DNA of 64,000 nucleotides. Source: Stigmatella aurantiaca DW4/3-1 (lineage in GTDB: Bacteria > Myxococcota > Myxococcia > Myxococcales > Myxococcaceae). The stretch covers positions 9,194,893 through 9,258,892 of the forward strand of contig NC_014623.1 of the NCBI RefSeq assembly GCF_000165485.1, in the 5' to 3' direction. Every line of letters begins with the position of its first letter. Positions within the stretch are counted from its first letter, which is position 1. Shown here piece after piece: positions 53,154 to 60,887 of the stretch. Both the position numbers and the translations under genes were made by a program. The notes under the pieces were generated by a model, which saw only the letters and a program-made list of their open reading frames with translations, was not told where the DNA came from and did not search any database.

Positions 53154-56060
53154 ATGAGCCCACTTTCCTCCGCGCAGGCCGAAGGATCGACCCCTCGCAT
53201 TCTCCTCCTCACCAGCGACCGCGAGACCGAACAGATTCAGAACGCACTGAACCAGGCTTCCGTCAAGGTTCAGGTGGAACGCGTCACCACGCCCGAAGCC
53301 CTTCTCCCGTCGTTCGCGCGCCCCTGGGCGCTGGCGGTGATCGGCTCGGAATCTCCGCTCTCGCTGGCGCAGCTGCGGCAAGCCCGCCGGGACGCGAGCG
53401 TCTACTTTCCCTTCGTGGTGCTCGCCAAGAAGTGGACGGACGAGGCGTTCAAGGCCGCCATCGAAGCCGGGGCCTCGGACTTCTTGACCGAAGAGCAGCT
53501 CGGGCGGCTGGCCATGATTCTGGCCCGCGAGCTGCGCTCCTCGGTCACGTTCGCGGACGAAAAGCACGTGCCCATCGACGTGCTGCTGGACAACCTTCCC
53601 TTCATCGTCTTCGTGAAGGACGCGAAGGACCTGCGGCTCAAGCTGGTCAACCAGACGTTCGCCGAGCGCTTCCGGACCACGAAGCAGTGGCTCCTGGGCA
53701 AGCTCGACCACGACTACTTCCCGCCGGAGCAGGCCACGGCCTTCATGGCCGATGACCGGGAGGTGGTCAACACCGGGAAGATGAAGACGTTCGACGAGGT
53801 GGCGCGCGTCGTCGACACGGACCGGCTGTTCGGCACGCGCAAGGTGCCCATCACCAACGCCCAGGGCGAAGTGCTCTACGTCATGGGCATCGCGGAGGAT
53901 GTCACCGAGCGCCGCAAGAGCGAGGAGGTGCTGCGCGCCTCGAAGTCGGAGCTGGAGGCGGCCAACCTCAAGCTCGCCGAGAGCCTCGAGGAGCTCAAGC
54001 GCTCGCGCGCCGTGTCCGCGCGCTCGCTGGCCAGCTACCAGCAGCGCGCGTTGCAGATGGAGATCATCCGTCAGCAGAACGAGGACCTGGACCGGCTCGC
54101 CACGGACCTGGCCATCTCCAAGCGCAACGAGGAGGAGCGCGCCCGCGAGGCCGAAGGGGCCGCGCGGCTCAAGAGCGAGTTTTTGGCCAACTTCAGCCAT
54201 GAAATCCGCACGCCGCTCAACGGCATCATCGGCTACTGCGACCTGCTGATGCGCGAGGAGGGCAGCCGCCTCACCGCGCACGGCCGGCGCGACCTGAACG
54301 TCGTCAAGACGAACGCCAAGACGCTGCTGGCGCTCATCAACGACATCCTCGACCTGTCGAAGATCGAGGCGGGCCGCGTGGAGGTCGTCGTCGAGCGTGT
54401 GGATGGGCAGGAGCTGGCCGAGGAGTGCCTCGCCACGGTGCGCGAGTACGTCAAGGGCCGCGACGTGGAGCTCACGCTGCACGTGGACGAGCGCGCGCGC
54501 TACCTGAACACGGACGCGCTGAAGCTGCGCCAGGTGATGCTCAACCTCTTGAGCAACGCCGCCAAGTTCACCGAGTCCGGCGAGGTGTCCCTGGGGCTGC
54601 GCGCCGACGGCAACGAGCTGGTGATGACGGTGGAGGACACCGGCGTGGGCATGCCGGCCGATCAGCTCCCGTTCATCTTCGAGAAGTTCCGCCAGGTGGA
54701 CGGCTCCACCACGCGCAAGGTCGGCGGCACCGGCCTGGGTCTGGCCATCGTGCGCGAGCTGAGCAAGGTGCTCGGCGGCAACGTGACGGTCTCCAGCGTG
54801 CTGGGGCGCGGCTCCACCTTCACGGTGCGCCTGGCCGGCGTGCTGGAGGGAGAGTCGCAGGGAGCGCCCGCCCCCGAGCTGGAGAAGATGGTGTCCGTGG
54901 AAGAGGTCGCCGCGCAGCTGGCGCCCCTGGCCGTGGGCAGCACCGTGCTGGTGGTGGACGACGATCCGCTCATGCAGCAGCTCGTCGCGGGCCAGCTGGA
55001 GCCCGCGGGCTTCAAGGTGGTGGCGGCCGAGGACGGCGTGAACGCGCTGCGGCTGGCGCGCGAGGTGAAGCCCCAGGCCATCATCCTGGACATCCACCTG
55101 CCCCGGCTCGACGGCTGGAGCGTGCTCAGCCAGCTCAAGAGCGAGCCCACGCTGTCGGGCATCCCCGTCATCCTCGTGTCCGTGGAGGAGCAGCGCGCCC
55201 GCGGCTACTCCCTGGGCGCGTGTGAGTACCTGGTCAAGCCCGTGGAGCCCGACCACCTGGTGGAGGTGGTGACGCGCACGCTGGGCACCGCGGCCCTGGC
55301 CAGCGGCGAGGTGCTGGTGGTGGACGACGACGCCAGCACGCGCGAGCTCGTCAGCCGCAGCCTGCGGCGCGCCGGGTTCTCCACCAGCGAGGCCCACAGC
55401 GGTGAGGATGCGCTGCTCAAGGCGCGCGTGTCCCCGCCGGTGCTCGTGGTGCTCGACCTGATGATGCCCAACCTCGATGGCTTCGAGGTGCTGCGGCGCC
55501 TGCGCTCGGACAAGCTGAACATGCCGGTGGTGGTGCTCACCGGCAAGACGCTCTCCGCCCAGGAGCAGGCCACGCTGCGCGACGGCTTCATCGCCTTCGT
55601 GCGCAAGGGCGGCCACGCGCTCGAGGACGTCATCGGCCAGGCCAAGACGCTGCTGCTCCAGCAGCGCGCCACCGCCACCGGCCGCATCCCGCGCATCCTC
55701 TACGTGGAGGACAACCCCCAGAACCGCGACATCGTCCGGCGCTACCTCGGTGGCACCTACGAGCTGCTCGAGGCCGAGGACGGGGAGCATGGCCTGGAGC
55801 GCGTGCAGCGCGAGACGCCCGACCTGGTGCTGATGGATCTGTCCCTGCCCCGCGTGGACGGGTGGGAGGCCACCCGGCGCCTGCGCGCGCTGCCGGCGGC
55901 CATCTCCAAGGTCCCCGTCATCGCCGTCACCGCCCACGCGGGCCGCGAGTACCAGGACAAGGCCATGGCGGCCGGTTGCGACGCCTACCTCACCAAGCCC
56001 CTGGACCGCGAGCAGCTGCTCGACACCATCCGGAAGCACCTGGGGAAGAACCATGCCTGA
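53154..56060 (+). CDS. Hybrid histidine kinase with PAS and three receiver domains
   Basis: A 968-residue soluble sensor kinase. Residues 13-130 are receiver-like but lack the phospho-Asp. A PAS domain (about 139-255) is followed by a long coiled coil (258-335). The kinase core has His349 ([13 protein letters not shown]), [18 protein letters not shown] and GTGLGLA. Three receivers follow: Asp646 ([11 protein letters not shown]), Asp768 ([11 protein letters not shown]) and Asp895 ([11 protein letters not shown]), each with a C-terminal lysine region. No membrane helix: its input most likely comes from the FIST protein encoded immediately before it. Its last eight bases overlap the response regulator gene. 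Multiple receivers suggest a phosphorelay. Confidence 0.95.
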   Translation: MSPLSSAQAEGSTPRILLLTSDRETEQIQNALNQASVKVQVERVTTPEALLPSFARPWALAVIGSESPLSLAQLRQARRDASVYFPFVVLAKKWTDEAFKAAIEAGASDFLTEEQLGRLAMILARELRSSVTFADEKHVPIDVLLDNLPFIVFVKDAKDLRLKLVNQTFAERFRTTKQWLLGKLDHDYFPPEQATAFMADDREVVNTGKMKTFDEVARVVDTDRLFGTRKVPITNAQGEVLYVMGIAEDVTERRKSEEVLRASKSELEAANLKLAESLEELKRSRAVSARSLASYQQRALQMEIIRQQNEDLDRLATDLAISKRNEEERAREAEGAARLKSEFLANFSHEIRTPLNGIIGYCDLLMREEGSRLTAHGRRDLNVVKTNAKTLLALINDILDLSKIEAGRVEVVVERVDGQELAEECLATVREYVKGRDVELTLHVDERARYLNTDALKLRQVMLNLLSNAAKFTESGEVSLGLRADGNELVMTVEDTGVGMPADQLPFIFEKFRQVDGSTTRKVGGTGLGLAIVRELSKVLGGNVTVSSVLGRGSTFTVRLAGVLEGESQGAPAPELEKMVSVEEVAAQLAPLAVGSTVLVVDDDPLMQQLVAGQLEPAGFKVVAAEDGVNALRLAREVKPQAIILDIHLPRLDGWSVLSQLKSEPTLSGIPVILVSVEEQRARGYSLGACEYLVKPVEPDHLVEVVTRTLGTAALASGEVLVVDDDASTRELVSRSLRRAGFSTSEAHSGEDALLKARVSPPVLVVLDLMMPNLDGFEVLRRLRSDKLNMPVVVLTGKTLSAQEQATLRDGFIAFVRKGGHALEDVIGQAKTLLLQQRATATGRIPRILYVEDNPQNRDIVRRYLGGTYELLEAEDGEHGLERVQRETPDLVLMDLSLPRVDGWEATRRLRALPAAISKVPVIAVTAHAGREYQDKAMAAGCDAYLTKPLDREQLLDTIRKHLGKNHA

Positions 56061-56451
56061 AGGGAAGTTGCGCGTCCTGGTCGTGGATGATGATCCCGAC
56101 CTGCTGGATCTGGTGGCGCGCTCGTTGAGCGCCCATGGCATCGAGGTGGAAACCCACCCCTCGGCCCTGGGCGTCTCCAACCGCGTCCGGGACACCGTCC
56201 CGGACGTGGTGCTCATCGATGTGAACTTCCCTGCCCTCAAGGGCGACAAGGTGGTGTCCCTGGCGCGGGTGAGTGCGCCGCGGGACACCCGCTTCATCCT
56301 TTATTCGGCCTCCGATGAGGCCCAGCTGCGCTCGCTGGCTCTGTCCTCGGGCGCGGACGGTTACCTGTCCAAGAGTGTCCAGGGCGCCGAATTGGCGCGG
56401 AAGATCCATTCGTTCCGCCTCCAGCCGCGCCCCGCCGTCGTTCCTGTGTGA
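56053..56451 (+). CDS. Single-domain response regulator
   Basis: A 132-residue receiver with no output domain. The acidic pocket is VVDDDPD (10-16), the phospho-Asp is Asp56 (LIDVNFPALKG), the switch residue is in LYSASDE and the lysine in YLSKS. It overlaps the hybrid kinase gene by eight bases, so it is its likely partner, acting through protein binding or as a phosphate relay or sink. No histidine phosphotransfer gene is next to it. Confidence 0.93.
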   Translation: MPEGKLRVLVVDDDPDLLDLVARSLSAHGIEVETHPSALGVSNRVRDTVPDVVLIDVNFPALKGDKVVSLARVSAPRDTRFILYSASDEAQLRSLALSSGADGYLSKSVQGAELARKIHSFRLQPRPAVVPV

Positions 56452-56521
56452 CGTCCGTTCCCCCTTTCCGGCTGTCCGACTTCCCTCGAATTGCCAGTGC
56501 TCTCCCGGAGGGCCCCCCGTC

Positions 56522-57679
56522 GTGCGCACCCCCGACTACAGTGAGGCTGAAAAACTACGGCGCCAATTGGAGTCGCCGATGTTCAACGCGCTGCTGAAGA
56601 AGTGGGTCGGCAAAGGAGAACTCGACTACGAGGTCTACCTGAAGACGCCGACGCTGCTGAATCTGCAGACGCCGTCCGAGCAGCTCGTCCACCATGACGA
56701 GCTGCTGTTCCAGCTGACGCACCAGGCGCAGGAGCTGTGGCTCAAGCTGGTCTCCATGGAGGCGGTCGAGGTCGTCGCGGAGATGGACGGCGATCTGCTC
56801 TGGCCCGCCACGGGACGGCTGGAGCGGATGCTGCGCGCCATGCGCTGCCTGGTGGCGGAGATGAACATCCTGGAGACGATGACTCCGGACACCTACCAGA
56901 TCATCCGCCGCAGCCTCGGCAATGGCAGCGGGCAGGAGTCTCCGGGCTACAACGCGCTGCGGCTGGCGGCCGATGGGCTGGAGGCGGCGCTGGAGCGCGT
57001 GCTGACGCGGCGCCAACTGCGGCTGCTGGATGTGTACAAGGTCGGGGCCTACGGCGCCGAGGACCTCAAGCGCGTGTGCGAGCAGCTCGTGGACCTGGAC
57101 GAGCTGTTCCAGAACTGGCTGTACACGCACTACCAGATGGTCCGCCGCATCATCGGCGTGGACCGGTCCATCAAGGCGCTGGACGGCCTGCCCACGCAGG
57201 TGCTCGCGGGCCGCATGACGCTGCCGCTCTTCCGCAAGCTGTGGGAGGTGCGCGTGGAGATGACCAACGCGTGGAAGCGCGACGGTGGGTACCAGCCCGG
57301 GGTGAACCGCCCCGCCGACGGCACCGCGCCGCTGGGCCCCCCGGGCGTGCCCCCGAGCGCGCCGCCCATCTCCCCGCCCCCGCCGCCCGCGGTGCTCCCA
57401 CCGCCCGTGACGGTGGCCGCGGTGGCGCCGGATCAGGCCCCCTCGGATGATCCGTGGTCCAAGCCCGAGCCGCCCACCTCCCGCCGGGGCTTCGGGGATC
57501 CGACCACGGCGACGCCGCCGCCCATTCCGGCCGCGGCCCCTACCTCCGAAGACCCGTGGTCTCGGCCCGAGCCGCCCACCTCCCGCCGCCTCCCCCCCGC
57601 CCCCGCGGAAGAGGCCTCCAGCTCGCCGGAGGCCGACGCCCGGCTCACCCGCCCCCCGAAGGCCCAGGGACAGTTCTGA
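56522..57679 (+). CDS. Tryptophan 2,3-dioxygenase-like protein with Pro-rich repeat tail
   Basis: Heme enzyme family that opens the tryptophan indole ring to give N-formylkynurenine. The GTG at 56522 is chosen because GGAGGG (56507-56512) precedes it; homology starts before the ATG at 56579. The core is about 250 residues: LLFQLTHQAQELWLKL (His67), IIRRSLGNGSGQES (129-140) with the conserved Arg, and YTHYQMVRRIIG (His203, the likely heme ligand). The family's GTGGSSG loop after the heme ligand is absent (DRSIKALDGLPTQ instead), so it belongs to a divergent branch and substrate binding may differ. Residues 255-385 are a Pro-rich tail with two copies of DPWS(K/R)PEPPTSRR. Coupled to the kynureninase-like gene (TGATG). 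Confidence 0.8.
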   Translation: MRTPDYSEAEKLRRQLESPMFNALLKKWVGKGELDYEVYLKTPTLLNLQTPSEQLVHHDELLFQLTHQAQELWLKLVSMEAVEVVAEMDGDLLWPATGRLERMLRAMRCLVAEMNILETMTPDTYQIIRRSLGNGSGQESPGYNALRLAADGLEAALERVLTRRQLRLLDVYKVGAYGAEDLKRVCEQLVDLDELFQNWLYTHYQMVRRIIGVDRSIKALDGLPTQVLAGRMTLPLFRKLWEVRVEMTNAWKRDGGYQPGVNRPADGTAPLGPPGVPPSAPPISPPPPPAVLPPPVTVAAVAPDQAPSDDPWSKPEPPTSRRGFGDPTTATPPPIPAAAPTSEDPWSRPEPPTSRRLPPAPAEEASSSPEADARLTRPPKAQGQF

Positions 57680-58824
57680 TGACCGGCAAGAGCCTCTCGG
57701 CCCTGCGCGCCGAGTTTCCGCTGCTCCAGACGTGCACCTACCTCAACAGCAACTCCACGGGGGCCTTCCCCCGGGGCATGGAGGCGGTGCTCCAGCGCTA
57801 CTCGCGCACCCTCCAGGAGTGGCGCGACGAGGTGTGGGAGGGCTGGTGGGCCGACTGGCACGCCTATGCGGACGCGGTGGCGCGCTTCATCGGCGGGCCC
57901 CCGGGCTCCGTGGTGACCGACGGCAACCTCACCACCCTCATGGGGCGGCTGGCCACGTGCTTCGACTTCCAGGGGGAGCGGCGCCGCGTGGTGATGACCT
58001 CCCTGGAGTTTCCCACCGTGCCCTTCCTCTGGAGCGGCTTTGGCCGGTACGGCGCGGAGCCGGTGGTGGTGCCCTCCGAGGGGGGCCGCGTGAACGAGGA
58101 GCAGCTGTGCGCCGCCATCGACGAGCGCACGCGCGTGGTGAGCCTCTGCCACGCCAGCTTCGCCACGGGCGCGCTCATCGACCTGACGCCGGTGGTGCGG
58201 CGCGCGCACGCGGTGGGCGCCCAGGTGGTGGTGGATGCCTACCAGTCCGTGGGCGCCGTGCCCATCGACGTGCAGGCGCTCGGCGTGGACTTTCTGCTGG
58301 GGGGCGCGCACAAGTGGATGTGCGGCTCGGTGGAGAGCGCCTTCCTGTACATCCGCCCCGAGCTGCTGCCCTCGCTGAGGCCCGCGGCCACCGGGTGGAT
58401 GGCGGCGGAGAACCCGCTCACCTTCGAGCCGGCGCGGGACTGGGCCCCCAGCGCGCGGCGGCTGGCCAGCGGCACGCCGGCGGTGCTGCCCTCGCAGCTG
58501 TCTCAGGTGGGGTTGGATTTGCTGAACGCGGCGGGCATCCAGACCATCCGCGAGCACTCGCTGCGGTGCACCGCGCGGGTGATGGCACGCGCGGACGAGG
58601 CGGGCCTTCCGGTGGTGACGCCGCGCGCGGATGCCCAGCGCGGCGGGGTGGTGACGATGCGCTTTGCCGGGGATGCCCAGGTGGCGCGCCGGTTGGTGGC
58701 GGGCGGCTTCGTGTGCAGCTACCGCGGTGGGCTGCGGGTGGCCCCGCATTTCTACAACACGCTGGATGAGGTGGACCGATTCATGGATCAGCTCGTGGCC
58801 GAGGCCCGGAAGGAGGCGGCATGA
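57679..58824 (+). CDS. Kynureninase-like PLP enzyme (aminotransferase class V)
   Basis: A 381-residue PLP-dependent enzyme. Kynureninase splits kynurenine or 3-hydroxykynurenine to anthranilate or 3-hydroxyanthranilate plus alanine. Visible elements: TYLNSNSTGAFPRG (20-33), VVVDAYQSVG with PLP-binding Asp186, and GGAHKWMCG with the Schiff-base Lys212. The start overlaps the dioxygenase stop by one base and its stop overlaps the methyltransferase start (ATGA). The neighbours strongly suggest a tryptophan-derived substrate. Class V members also include cysteine desulfurases and isopenicillin epimerase-like proteins, so the exact reaction is inferred. Confidence 0.8.
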   Translation: MTGKSLSALRAEFPLLQTCTYLNSNSTGAFPRGMEAVLQRYSRTLQEWRDEVWEGWWADWHAYADAVARFIGGPPGSVVTDGNLTTLMGRLATCFDFQGERRRVVMTSLEFPTVPFLWSGFGRYGAEPVVVPSEGGRVNEEQLCAAIDERTRVVSLCHASFATGALIDLTPVVRRAHAVGAQVVVDAYQSVGAVPIDVQALGVDFLLGGAHKWMCGSVESAFLYIRPELLPSLRPAATGWMAAENPLTFEPARDWAPSARRLASGTPAVLPSQLSQVGLDLLNAAGIQTIREHSLRCTARVMARADEAGLPVVTPRADAQRGGVVTMRFAGDAQVARRLVAGGFVCSYRGGLRVAPHFYNTLDEVDRFMDQLVAEARKEAA

Positions 58825-59843
58825 GTGGGCAAGCCGCTTCGCCGCGTGCGCTCCTGCACCTGCTGTACAACAGCGCGCGCGCCCTCGACGTGGTGCAGAC
58901 GGCGCGCGAGATGGGGCTGCTGGAGGCGCTGGAGAAGGGCCCGGTGACGCTGGGCGAGTTGAGCACGCGCCACGGCCTGGTGCCCGGGCGGCTCTACAAG
59001 TTCCTCGACTGTCTGGAGAGCCTGGGGCTGGTGCAGCGCGAACAGACCACGGACGCGATCGTGGAGGCGCGCTACACGGCGGCCCCGGGCCTGAGCGCGG
59101 CGGCGGAAGCCGTGGTGGGCCCCCACTCGCTGGAGCGGGACCGGGAGAAGTACAACTGGGGCGCGCTGTACGGCCACTTGCCCGAGGTGCTGCGCGGCGA
59201 GCGCAGCATGCCGCGCGAGTCCTTCGATTGGCCCCCGAGCACCCCGGAGCAGGTGGCGGGCTTCGAGGCCAGCATGGCCGCGGGGCTGGGCCCCATCCTC
59301 GAGGTGTTCCGCACCCACGGCGGCAAGCTGTGGCGGCCCGGCCAGAAGCTGCTGGAGGTGGGCGGCGGGGATGGGACGCTGGCGGCGCGCCTGCTGGAAG
59401 AGCACGCCGGGCTCGCCGTGGACGTCTACAACCTGCCCTCCACGGAGGGGCTCGTCACCCATACGCGCGAGAAGCACGCGCTGGGCGGGCGCCTGGGCTT
59501 CGTGGGCGGAGACTTCCTGCGCGAGCCGCTGCCGCGCGGCTACGACGCCATCTCCTTCGTGCGCGTGCTGCATGACTGGCCCGCGGAGACGGCGCGCGCG
59601 CTGATGAAGGCCGCGCACGCGGCGCTGCCCCCGGGGGGCCGCCTCCTCATCTGCGAGGAGTTCCGCACCCCGGAGCGCCTGGCGGCCCAGTTCTTCTGGT
59701 CCTACTTCCTCATGGGCGTGGACAGCTGCGTGAGCCGGCTGCGCGAGGTGCAGTTCTACCTCAAGGCGCTCACGGACCTGGGCTTCCAGCAGCCCGAGGT
59801 GCTCCCCGGGCCGTTCGAGCTCGTCGCCGCGACCAAGGCCTGA
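58821..59843 (+). CDS. SAM-dependent methyltransferase (O-methyltransferase family, dimerising)
   Basis: A 340-residue methyltransferase. The first 100 residues are a winged-helix dimerisation domain (GELSTRHGLVPGRLYKFLDC). The catalytic domain has motif I LLEVGGGDGT (177-186), VDVYNLP at the acidic motif II position, and GGDFL, followed by RVLHDWP, which carries the His usual in plant-type O-methyltransferases. The family methylates small aromatic or secondary-metabolite substrates, including C-methylation of 3-hydroxykynurenine in pyrrolobenzodiazepine-type pathways. Here it is translationally coupled to dioxygenase- and kynureninase-like genes, so an aromatic tryptophan breakdown product is the likely acceptor. 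Which atom is methylated is unknown. Confidence 0.85.
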   Translation: MSGQAASPRALLHLLYNSARALDVVQTAREMGLLEALEKGPVTLGELSTRHGLVPGRLYKFLDCLESLGLVQREQTTDAIVEARYTAAPGLSAAAEAVVGPHSLERDREKYNWGALYGHLPEVLRGERSMPRESFDWPPSTPEQVAGFEASMAAGLGPILEVFRTHGGKLWRPGQKLLEVGGGDGTLAARLLEEHAGLAVDVYNLPSTEGLVTHTREKHALGGRLGFVGGDFLREPLPRGYDAISFVRVLHDWPAETARALMKAAHAALPPGGRLLICEEFRTPERLAAQFFWSYFLMGVDSCVSRLREVQFYLKALTDLGFQQPEVLPGPFELVAATKA

Positions 59844-59859
59844 GGACAGGGAGGCCAAG

Positions 59860-59884
59860 CCGGGACAGGGAGGATCCGTCCCGG
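59860..59884. terminator. Hairpin terminator-like structure after methyltransferase operon
   Basis: CCGGGAC (59860-59866) pairs with GTCCCGG (59878-59884) around an 11-base loop, with a GGCC pair further out (59853-59856 and 59887-59890). It lies between convergent transcripts and could terminate both. No T-run follows. Confidence 0.45.
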
Positions 59885-59968
59885 TCGGCCAATGAAGACT
59901 GGGCAACGCTGCCAAGATGAGCCCGGTGCGGCGCGCCTCCCATGGGACTTTGGTTCCATCGCTCCCCC

Positions 59969-60640
59969 TCAATCGAAGGCAGGGCGTTCCAGGCCGAGCT
60001 GGCATGCCAGCATCGCCATCTGCGTGCGGTTCTCCACCTTGAGCTTCTGGTAGATGCTGGTGATGTGCGCCTTCACCGTGCGCTCGGTGATGTTGAGACA
60101 GGCGGCGATTTTCAAGTTGTCCGCGCCCGTGGAGATGTAACGCAAGACCTCGAACTGTCGGGGCGTGAGCAGCCGGACGCCCGTGGCATCCACGGCCTCG
60201 CTCACCTCGACACGGGCCGAGAACAAGTCCAGCGGACGCATGCTCTCGCCTTGCGCCACCCGCGTCACGGCATCCACCAGTTCCACGCACGTCACCTTCA
60301 GCTTGCACAGGTAACCCGCGGCCCCCGCCCGGAAACACCGCTCCATCACCTCCGTGTCATGGCTTCCGGACAGCACGAGAGGTTTTACGGCCGGAAAAAA
60401 GTCATGCAACAGTTCCACGGCTCGGACGCCATCCGTCACAACCGCGTCCTGGACGCGCTCCAGCCTCAAATCCACGAGGGCCACGTCCGGCGGGTGCTGG
60501 CGGGTGCTGGCCATGAAGTCCTCGAGGGTGGAGCCCGTGGCGACCACCTCGAAGCCCGCGTTCTCGCAGATGGACACGAGGCTCTCCAGAAAGACTTGCT
60601 GATCCTCGAGGATCCCCACCTTGATGGAACCAACAGCCAT
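59969..60640 (-). CDS. NarL/FixJ-type response regulator with LuxR helix-turn-helix
   Basis: A 223-residue DNA-binding regulator. The ATG at 60640 follows AGGAGGG six bases upstream. The receiver domain has LEDQQ (11-15), Asp57 (ALVDLRL) and Lys113 (YLCKLK); the output domain (about 157-215) has the LuxR pattern LTPRQFEVLRYISTG and NITERTVKAHI. A six-residue insertion after the phospho-site (RVQDAVVTDG) is slightly unusual. Its kinase is not adjacent in an obvious way; the divergent CheR-PAS/histidine-kinase pair starting 248 bases away is a candidate. Confidence 0.93.
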   Translation of the reverse strand: MAVGSIKVGILEDQQVFLESLVSICENAGFEVVATGSTLEDFMASTRQHPPDVALVDLRLERVQDAVVTDGVRAVELLHDFFPAVKPLVLSGSHDTEVMERCFRAGAAGYLCKLKVTCVELVDAVTRVAQGESMRPLDLFSARVEVSEAVDATGVRLLTPRQFEVLRYISTGADNLKIAACLNITERTVKAHITSIYQKLKVENRTQMAMLACQLGLERPAFD

Positions 60641-60887
60641 GGTTGCCCTCCTGAGGCATGACACTGGCGAACCGCTTCAATTGTAATGGGTCAACCCGGC
60701 AAGAAAGAAAGTCGCGGCCCCTCCTCTGACCGGCTGCTCAACAGATCAGCACACCGTCGGGCCCCCCCCATTGTACCCACGTCCAATAACGGGGGAGTTC
60801 CCAAGGGGGCTATTCTGTCTGACCTTCGCCACTGGGTGAGCCCTCATCCTTGCCCACTCTCCAGGCCCTGGGTTACAGCCTTACCCA

